Below are positions 11,901-18,008 of a DNA stretch of 37,145 bases, piece by piece. The stretch lies in contig PKCI01000078.1 of assembly GCA_002862135.1 (NCBI GenBank), positions 1-37,145 of the forward strand. The letters are read 5' to 3'. The translations under genes were made by a program, and so were the position numbers. This DNA comes from Verrucomicrobiota bacterium. Its GTDB lineage: Bacteria; Verrucomicrobiota; Verrucomicrobiia; Verrucomicrobiales; DEV007. The notes under the pieces were generated by a model, which was given only the letters and a program-made list of their open reading frames with translations, had not been told where the DNA came from and searched no databases. Position 1 is the first letter of the stretch. The number at the start of each line of letters is the position of its first letter.

Positions 11901-14900
11901 GAGAAGCGTCAGCTTCTTAAAGACATGGGTGTTGACCACGTACTCGATTCCCGGACGCTCGAGTTTGCGGATGAAATTATGCGCATCACAGATGGCGAAG
12001 GGGTGGACGCTGTCCTCAACTCGCTCGCCGGTGACTTCATTCCGAAGAATTTTAGCGTGCTGAAGACCTTTGGGCGCTACATGGAGATCGGTAAGGTCGA
12101 TGTCTACGGCAACTCCAAGATTGGTCTTGAGCCGTTGCGCAACAACATCAGCTTCTTCGTGATCGATCTGGCTCAGCACCTGCAGAGCAAGCCGGCCTAC
12201 GTGGCAAGCATGTTCTCTGATCTGGAGAAGATGTTCTACGAAGAGATTTACGAACCGCTGCCGAACGAAGTGTTTCCTGTCACCGAGGTGGTTGAAGCCT
12301 TCCGTTTCATGGCTGCCGGTAAGCATATCGGTAAAAACGTGCTCGACTTTGATGTGCCCGAGATCGAGATCGGTTACCCAACTGAGGAAGGGCATCGTTT
12401 CCGTCCTGACGGCACTTACCTGATCACAGGTGGTGCCGGTGGTTTCGGCCTCGAGCTTGCTCAGTGGATGGCTGATAACGGAGCCCGCCACTTTGTGCTC
12501 ATGAGCCGTTCCGGTCCGAAGGATGATGCGATTGAGAAAATCGAGGAAATGCGCGCCGGGGGAGTCGAAATCATGGATGCCCGTGGTGATGTGACGAGCC
12601 GCGCCGACATCGATAAGGCCATCGCTGAAGTCCAGAAGGGCAAGGCCCCGCTTATCGGTGTGATTCACGGAGCGATGGTGCTCGATGATGAATTCATCAA
12701 CGAACTCGACACCGAGCGCTTCGATCGCGTGCTCCTTCCTAAGATGCTTGGTGCCTGGAACCTCCACGAAGCGACCTTGGATCTTCCGCTCGAACTTTTT
12801 GTCTGTTTCTCCTCGTTCTCCGCCTTTATCGGAGCGGTGAAGCAGTCCAACTACAACGCCGGTAACGTGTTTCTTGATCAGATTGCGCACTACCGCCGCT
12901 CCCTTGGTCTCCCGGCTCTGACATTCAACTGGGGTGCTCTCGAGGGTGCCGGTTTCGTGGCCCGAAACGAGAAGACCAAGGAATACCTCGAAATGGTGGG
13001 ACTTGGTTCTACCGACATGGACGAGACTCTGTATCTCTTTAGCCTCGGTATTCCGACCGACGCGTATCAGCTCGGTTGTGCCCGATGTGACTGGCAAGCA
13101 CTGGCTCGCTTCAGCCCTTCAGTGGGTGGTTCTGATATGTTCCTGCCTGTGGTGCCGCGCACCAGCAGTGGTGGTGGCGACTCCATGGCTGCCCGGATTC
13201 TCGAGGCCGCTCCGGAGAAGCGTTCCGGGATGGTTGAGGATTTGATCGCCGCCCAGGTGGCAGCTGTGCTCGGCACGGATGCGATGCGGATCGACAAGGA
13301 TACGCCGCTGACTAACCTTGGTCTCGATTCGCTTATGGCGATAGAGCTCGTGAACCGTATCGAGGAGAAGCTCGGTATGTCCATGCCAATGGGCTCGGTG
13401 CTCAACGGCCCGAGCATTATTGACCTGTCAGTGCCGGTGCTTGAGAAGCTTCTCGAATCCGGAGGTGGAATTGCTGGTGACAGCGGTGCTGGCGCAGCTG
13501 GTGACCTGGTCGAGTTCGAAGCTACCGGTGAAATGCCGGAAGTCTTCCCGCTCTCCGAAGGTCAGAAGGCCCTGTGGTTCCTACACCGACTTGCGCCGGA
13601 GTCATCCGCCTACAACTTGGTCTTCTCAGGTAAGTTCCGTCCGCTCCTTGACATCGAGGCGATGAAGACGGCTTTCGCTTTGCTCTTCGAGCGTCACCCG
13701 CTCATCGACGTCACCTTCACCATGAAGGACGGCGAGCCCATGCAGGTGGTCCAGAAAGGACGCACCATCGATTTTCGCGAGCATGACTGCACCGCGATGG
13801 ACGTCGAGCAGCTCAAGGCGACTATCAGCGAACATGCAGATCGTCCGTTCAACCTGGAGCGTGGCCCGGTCATCCGTCTAGAGCTTTTCCGCACAGCGGA
13901 CGAAGCTCACGTGGCTCTGCTCAGCATGCATCACATGATCTCCGACGCCTGGTCGGTGGCTGTGATCATCCAGGATCTCATTGAGTACTACTTCTCGACG
14001 AAGGCAGGCCGGACCCCGCAGGTTGAGTCTCTCGACGCAACCTATGCTGACTTTGTGAATTGGGAGAAAGCTCACCTCGAGAGCGACGCCGGTGAGCGCA
14101 TGTTCGACTTCTGGAAAGAGCACCTTGCCGGTGCTCCTTCCGCGATCGATCTCCCAACCGACCGACCGCGTCCTGCCGTTCAGACTTTTAACGGTGCCAC
14201 CTATGGATTTCAGCTTGATGAGGAGTTGACTGAATCGGTGGATCAACTTGCGAAAGACAACAGCGTGACTCTCTTCACGACCCTCCTCTCCGGTTATGAT
14301 GTGCTGATGCACCGATACTGTGACCAGGATGATATCGTCGTGGGTGTACCGCTTGCCGGACGAAATCAGTCCGAACTTCAGAGCACTGTGGGTTACTACA
14401 TAAACCCGGTTCCGATGCGCAGCACCGTGGAGGAAAATCCGTCCATCTCCGAATACCTTCAGGCTAACAGCGAGCGCGTGAATGGAGCGCTGGAAAATCA
14501 GCAATACCCGCTCGCCCGCATGGTCGACCGCCTCAACGTGGTGCGTGACCCGGGCCGTTCGCCTCTCTTTCAGGTGAGTTTCACCATGGAGAAGGTGCCG
14601 GGTATTGACGACGAAGGTATTGCCGTGTTCCTGATCGGACAGGGTGGACACACCTTCAACGTGGGCGACCTCACCATGGAGACGATTGATCTGACGACCC
14701 GCCAGGCGCAGTTCGAAATTACCCTGACGCTGGAAGAAGCCGGTGGTCAGCTCTTCGGGTGCTGGCAGTATAATCGTGATCTCTTTGACGAGGAGACGAT
14801 CAAGGAACTCTGTGGTCTCTATGAGCAGGTGCTTCGCGAGATGACGGAAAACCCGGATCAGAAAGTTTCCGAACTGAATCTCCTGCCATCCGGTGACGAG

Positions 14901-17900
14901 AAAAAACTGCTTCTCGATTTCAACGAAACCAAGGCTGATTACGAAGTCGACGCACTGCTGCACGAGTTGATCGAGACTGTCTCTGCAGTGAAGGACGAGG
15001 ATACGGCGGTGATCTTCGGTGATACTCACGTGACCTATGGCGAACTCAATCGTCTCGCCAACGGAGTCGCCCGCGATCTTTCAGCTGCCAGAGTTTCAGC
15101 AGGGGATAATGTTGGTGTTCTTGCCGACCGTTCTCCGAAGATGATCGCTGCATTGCTCGGCGTTTTGAAGACCGGCGCGACTTACATCCCGCTCGATCCT
15201 GAGTTCCCGGCGCAACGTCTTGAGATGATGCTGGAAGATGCAGCGCCGAAGGCTTTGATCGCCTCGGCTCGTCTCGGCAGTTCTCTGCCAACCGGGGATT
15301 GGAAGGTGATCGATCTCGACTCGGTCGAAGCGACTTCGAAAGCGCCGGAGACTCCCAGTATTGACTCTGAGTCTCTTGCCTACATCATTTACACCTCCGG
15401 TTCGACCGGAACGCCTAAGGGTGTGGAGATCCCACACCGTGCTGCGGTGAACTTCCTCCGCTCGATGAAGGACAAGCCAGGCCTCACGGCTGAAGATCGT
15501 CTCCTCGCGGTGACGACACTCTCCTTCGACATTTCTCTCCTCGAGATGTTCCTGCCTCTCCTGGCCGGCGCCAAGGTGGTGATCGCGAGCGGTGATGATG
15601 TGAAGGACGGTCGTCGCCTCGCCAACCTTATCAACGAAGAGGACATCTCGGTGATGCAGGCCACTCCGGCGACCTGGCAGATGCTGCTCGACAGCGGCTG
15701 GGAAGGTAACAGTGGGCTTCGCATTTTCTGCGGTGGTGAAGCACTCAACCGCACTCTGGCGAATACCTTGGTCAACTCAGCTGATGAGCTGTGGAACCTC
15801 TACGGTCCGACCGAGACGACCGTTTGGTCTACGGTCGAGAAAATCGAAGAAGGTGAAGCGGCCATCTCGATTGGTCAGCCGATTGCCAACACTCAAATTT
15901 ACATCCTCGATGACAATCACAAGCCTGTGCCGCAAGGTTTCACTGGTGAACTCTGGATCGGTGGTGACGGCCTCGCCAGCGGTTACCGCAACCGTGAGGA
16001 ATTGACTGCCGAAGCCTTCCGAGAAATTGAGCTGGCCGGTCTCGGGACTCAGCGCATCTATCGCACTGGAGACCTGGCTCGCTGGAATCGTGATGGCAAG
16101 CTTGAGTGTCTTGGGCGTGTCGACTTTCAGGTGAAGCTGCGTGGAGTGCGCATCGAGCTCGGTGATATCGAGACGCAGCTTGAAGCCATTAGTGGGATTA
16201 AGCACGCTGTCGTAACGAAGCGTGGAGATCTCCCGACCGGAGAAGGTCTTGTCGCCTACTACATACCGGAAGCCGAGGGTCTTGAGGCCACCGCTATTCG
16301 GAGTGAGCTTGTCAGGAATCTGCCGGCCAGCTATATCCCTGCTTATTTCTCGGCGCTGGATGAATTCCCGCTGACGCCGAACAAGAAGATCGACCGCAAG
16401 CAATTGCCGATGCCGAAGACTGGCGCCGCCAGCGAGGGCGAACGTGTTCGCCCTCGTAATTCGATTGAGGAGAAGCTCTGGGAAGTGTTCAGCCGTAACT
16501 TCGATTCTGAAGATATTGGTGTGACTGATAACTTCTTCGAAATGGGGGGTGACTCTCTGCTCGCTCTCCGGATCTTGGTTGATGTCACAGAAGCCTTCAA
16601 GCAGGATGTCGGTGTCGACACCTTCCTGACGCACCCGACGATTGAGCAATTGGCCCACTACCTCGGGAGTGAACCTGTCGCGGCGACAGAAGTGGAAAAG
16701 GAGACTGGACTCGATATTGACTTCTCCGACTTGGCTCACATCAGCGTTGAAGAAGCTTCCGACGAGTTGCGTGATCTGGATGCCGTAGCATTAACCTACA
16801 TCCCTGAGGCGCTGGCCAGTATGTCAGGACTGGCACGCGACGAAATTTCCGAGCGCCTTTTTGGAGGTAGGCCGCGTCTCAGTAATCGATACGAGCTCTC
16901 AGAAGGCAACATTGGTGTTGTGATGCTGCCTTACTTCGAATCTGATTTTCACAAGAATCCGGAGTCTGTGAAGGCAGCAACTCTCGCAGCCCTCGAGATG
17001 GCTGGAGAGGCTGGGGCGAAAAATGTGTCGCTGACAGGAGTGATTCCGTCTACGACTGATCACGGGCGTGACATCGAGAAATGGATGGAAGGCAAAGATG
17101 GGCTTCCGTCAATCACGACGGGTGATGCGACGCGTTCCGCGACGATCGTGAAGTCGGTGGAAGGTGTTCTGGCTGAGGCTTGCCGCGAACTCTCCGACGA
17201 AACGGTTTCGGTGGTAGGGCTCGGATCAATCGGGTTCGGCACGCTTCGCCTCATGCTTGACGTGATGGCCCATCCTAAGCACCTCATCCTCTGTGATCCG
17301 TATCAGACGGATGATCAAATGAGTCGCATACGTGATCGTGTTCGCGATGCAGGATACCAGGGACAAGTGGATATCGTGAAGAATGGTGGGGCTCTCCCAC
17401 CTGAGGTTTACGAAGCTTCCATGGTGGTTGCGTCGACCAACCTCCCGGGTGTTCTAGATATCAGCATGCTCAAGCCTGGAGCACTGATAGTTGACTACAG
17501 CTTCCCACCGGTCTTCCGCCTAGATGAGGCCATCAAACGTTTTACCTCGGAGCGCGACATCCTTTTCACTACCGGTGGAGAGCTTATGATGCCTGATGTG
17601 GTCTCTGAAACTATTTACCTGCCCGAAGAACTTGAGGACCTTGATGATGCTGTTCAGGCAAGCTTCATGAAGTTCCTTGCGAGCCGCGACAAGCGAGAGA
17701 TCACCGGCTGTGTTCTTGTCAGTCTGTTGACTGGCGCGGAAGGCGTTGAGCCGACTCTTGGGCCGTTGGAGAATGAAGATGCCCTGGCACACTATGAGCA
17801 CCTTGATAAGCTCGGAGTGAAGCCAGCAAGGCTCCAGATGGGCGGATTCTTCCTGCCGGAGGAGGGAATTACCTTTTTCCGTGACCGCCGAAGTGGAACA

Positions 17901-17915
17901 TCGACAACGTCGTGA
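5904..17915 (+). CDS. Hybrid highly reducing PKS-NRPS with an acyl-ACP-reductase-like terminal domain
   Basis: One 4003-residue polypeptide carries a complete assembly line (numbering from ATG 5904). KS is at about 10-430 (Cys181 in DTACSS, His316, His356). AT is at 545-850 (Ser638 in GHSVGE; YAFH at 738-741). DH is at 905-1190 (His937, Asp1101; the usual HxxxG reads HRFWD). A C-methyltransferase lies at about 1260-1570 (VLEVGAGTG from 1413). A KR structural half follows at 1600-1815, then ER at 1830-2150 (AGTGGVG near 1975). KR is at 2165-2400 (TGGAGGFG; Ser2304, Tyr2317; LDD motif of B-type KRs). ACP is at 2435-2515 (Ser2476), C at 2545-2985 (HHMISD, His2677) and A at 3015-3500. PCP is at 3505-3580 (Ser3551). 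The terminal NAD(P)-binding domain is at about 3668-4003 (GLGSIG 3772-3777; Cys3936). The PKS half should act iteratively, since there is a single module. A GTG at 5838 would add 22 residues, but ATG 5904 places the KS start normally. No docking regions are visible. Composition does not look unlike its neighbours by eye. The product is unknown; an N-acyl amino aldehyde is inference. Confidence 0.95.
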   Translation: MSDSQTAQREPLAIIGIGCRLPGGVTGPESFWNLMMEGRSGIVPVPADRWNRDRWYHENVDIPSKMITKWGGFIHDHDQFDAQFFGISPREALRMDPQQRWLLETSWESLEDAGISPESLKGSETAVYVGIASNDYANVAQSDPKNVDVHTNSGSTLSIASNRIAYLFDLKGPAVSVDTACSSALVAINLACESVWSGQSTMALAGGVNALLTPDASIGFSKATMLSPSGQCFAFDDRANGYVRGEGAGMFVIKPLSQARKDGDRIYCTIRAAVINQDGNTSSMTVPGIDTQAEMLRIAYGQAGLEPKRVRYMEAHGTGTPVGDPIETTALGQILSQGRDEGDYCLLGSVKTNVGHLESGSGVAGLAKAALVLHHDTVPANLNFENPNPDIPFEEFKFKVATENQPLPHLDGHLPVVGVNSFGFGGTNSHIVLEAVPAEDKVEAGAAIELKGGTKAERPMLLPVSGRGDDALRDTVVRWRRFLRSTDTDIANISAAAGSKREHHDNRLAFIGDDKDALIHEMTEWLATGEGESAIPGKPAGEAHDPVFVFTGQGAQWWAMGQDLLKREPVFRDVLEEIDSHLSPLAGWSLIEEMTRTEEDSQINRTNIAQPAIFGLQVALAELWKSWGIEPAKVVGHSVGEVAAAYVAGAYTMEDAVKVIYHRSRLQDQTGGNGRMVAVGISQAEAKKAIAGKEDQVQVAVVNSPGLLTLAGDTEPLEEVVAELEEAGKFVRWLRIDYAFHTHQMEPIKDELLKVLKDIEPQPTKVPYISTVTGGVLDGTKLDGDYWWQNVREAVLFAPAISGLIRSGEDTFIELGPHPALQNPIMECLSDQNRKGFYFSSLRRKTDESVEMISNLARMQNHGFEIDWEAVAQASAAGVRLPTYAWQHETFWLESKQNEYLRCAPLEHPLLGLEQEAPRPTWRFDLDPRYFTWLDDHRFWDSVIFPASGYGEIGIAIARKLFPDENYVVEDLEMKKALFVSEDKVPTVEVVFDPDTRIFRIFSATGDKNEWELNSQGVLRKQPEPCRGLFDIEEIKKDLPEHFTHREYYDDYEEAGYQFRPLFQHLRNVWRKDGESLAEIVAPEGLFDTIPDHHFHPAVLDACFHPVKGGQVIPEGANALDYFYLPAAIRSIRLHVERPPLRLWGHAKVNSDNDREYIIADIDVYDDAGNLVAEIYGFRADRVEQSNRDELEKCVYQAEWELARLPGTREGGSANLPAPAELVEAANSNLPELYAQRGLADHYEKFLPALDEVSRQFIINAYYELGWDPKVGDEITIPGLTRELSIADQHVKLVFGQLLSLCEGGFLKQKDGETWEVLEVPSSEEALPWVDKLIETLPHFASEAELQRLTGPNLAGVLSGETDPLEVLFPGGSSRIMERFYREGADFPVINIQIKDALAKAVENLPERRTIRVLEVGAGTGSLTREILQVFPPERTQYVFTDNGPLFLQSAEDRFSEEFPFVEYKMFDCEKSPEAQGIDPHHFDIILASNVIHATEDLKTTLNNLRGALTEDGLLMFLEVTWRRAALDNVFGLLPGWWRFTDTDLRKDSALLSREKWEELLTDLQFRDVASFISSENPDQNQQACLIGRAPDPVALPVEGVEAAEDATADSEEAEAPVKAVVLVTEDQSGLGKQLASALETEAIETVLAGSTLENLSDKVENLTGEGRVIKHIIQTLCLDHPKSDGLSLEQLNAAQDSGVRFAHGLFQFITNREWDERPQITFLTRGTMPVKRGEALPGLASAPLTGLLRVANNEHAEFTWGQIDLDPKANEFELEDLTAEFLHSNHEHELAFRGNGRYARRVHRVKPEALPGRTRNAVQEDGSVLPYRLQIDKPGILTNLSLNETSRREPEADEIEIQIKAGGINFRDVMKALGIYPGNPVDLKWFGDDFSGTVVSVGSKVTDLKPGDNVVGMAPYCFRSYVTVNRSMVFRKPDSMSHVEAATLPTVFLTSHYAINELARMEKGESILIHAGTGGVGQAAIQIAKHLGLTVFSTAGTPEKRQLLKDMGVDHVLDSRTLEFADEIMRITDGEGVDAVLNSLAGDFIPKNFSVLKTFGRYMEIGKVDVYGNSKIGLEPLRNNISFFVIDLAQHLQSKPAYVASMFSDLEKMFYEEIYEPLPNEVFPVTEVVEAFRFMAAGKHIGKNVLDFDVPEIEIGYPTEEGHRFRPDGTYLITGGAGGFGLELAQWMADNGARHFVLMSRSGPKDDAIEKIEEMRAGGVEIMDARGDVTSRADIDKAIAEVQKGKAPLIGVIHGAMVLDDEFINELDTERFDRVLLPKMLGAWNLHEATLDLPLELFVCFSSFSAFIGAVKQSNYNAGNVFLDQIAHYRRSLGLPALTFNWGALEGAGFVARNEKTKEYLEMVGLGSTDMDETLYLFSLGIPTDAYQLGCARCDWQALARFSPSVGGSDMFLPVVPRTSSGGGDSMAARILEAAPEKRSGMVEDLIAAQVAAVLGTDAMRIDKDTPLTNLGLDSLMAIELVNRIEEKLGMSMPMGSVLNGPSIIDLSVPVLEKLLESGGGIAGDSGAGAAGDLVEFEATGEMPEVFPLSEGQKALWFLHRLAPESSAYNLVFSGKFRPLLDIEAMKTAFALLFERHPLIDVTFTMKDGEPMQVVQKGRTIDFREHDCTAMDVEQLKATISEHADRPFNLERGPVIRLELFRTADEAHVALLSMHHMISDAWSVAVIIQDLIEYYFSTKAGRTPQVESLDATYADFVNWEKAHLESDAGERMFDFWKEHLAGAPSAIDLPTDRPRPAVQTFNGATYGFQLDEELTESVDQLAKDNSVTLFTTLLSGYDVLMHRYCDQDDIVVGVPLAGRNQSELQSTVGYYINPVPMRSTVEENPSISEYLQANSERVNGALENQQYPLARMVDRLNVVRDPGRSPLFQVSFTMEKVPGIDDEGIAVFLIGQGGHTFNVGDLTMETIDLTTRQAQFEITLTLEEAGGQLFGCWQYNRDLFDEETIKELCGLYEQVLREMTENPDQKVSELNLLPSGDEKKLLLDFNETKADYEVDALLHELIETVSAVKDEDTAVIFGDTHVTYGELNRLANGVARDLSAARVSAGDNVGVLADRSPKMIAALLGVLKTGATYIPLDPEFPAQRLEMMLEDAAPKALIASARLGSSLPTGDWKVIDLDSVEATSKAPETPSIDSESLAYIIYTSGSTGTPKGVEIPHRAAVNFLRSMKDKPGLTAEDRLLAVTTLSFDISLLEMFLPLLAGAKVVIASGDDVKDGRRLANLINEEDISVMQATPATWQMLLDSGWEGNSGLRIFCGGEALNRTLANTLVNSADELWNLYGPTETTVWSTVEKIEEGEAAISIGQPIANTQIYILDDNHKPVPQGFTGELWIGGDGLASGYRNREELTAEAFREIELAGLGTQRIYRTGDLARWNRDGKLECLGRVDFQVKLRGVRIELGDIETQLEAISGIKHAVVTKRGDLPTGEGLVAYYIPEAEGLEATAIRSELVRNLPASYIPAYFSALDEFPLTPNKKIDRKQLPMPKTGAASEGERVRPRNSIEEKLWEVFSRNFDSEDIGVTDNFFEMGGDSLLALRILVDVTEAFKQDVGVDTFLTHPTIEQLAHYLGSEPVAATEVEKETGLDIDFSDLAHISVEEASDELRDLDAVALTYIPEALASMSGLARDEISERLFGGRPRLSNRYELSEGNIGVVMLPYFESDFHKNPESVKAATLAALEMAGEAGAKNVSLTGVIPSTTDHGRDIEKWMEGKDGLPSITTGDATRSATIVKSVEGVLAEACRELSDETVSVVGLGSIGFGTLRLMLDVMAHPKHLILCDPYQTDDQMSRIRDRVRDAGYQGQVDIVKNGGALPPEVYEASMVVASTNLPGVLDISMLKPGALIVDYSFPPVFRLDEAIKRFTSERDILFTTGGELMMPDVVSETIYLPEELEDLDDAVQASFMKFLASRDKREITGCVLVSLLTGAEGVEPTLGPLENEDALAHYEHLDKLGVKPARLQMGGFFLPEEGITFFRDRRSGTSTTS

Positions 17916-18008
17916 TTTGATTCTAAAGGTAAAAGGGCCGCGAAAATCAAGGTCTTCTTACTAACAAATTGAACGGCTCTTTCGTTTATCCTTCGCTATT
18001 AATGAAGT

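Noticed and set aside
17916-18008. A terminator between the megasynthase and the SGNH gene (AGGGCCG ... CGGCTCT)
   Set aside because: The stem is 7 bp with a wobble, the loop is about 35 nt, and no T run follows.
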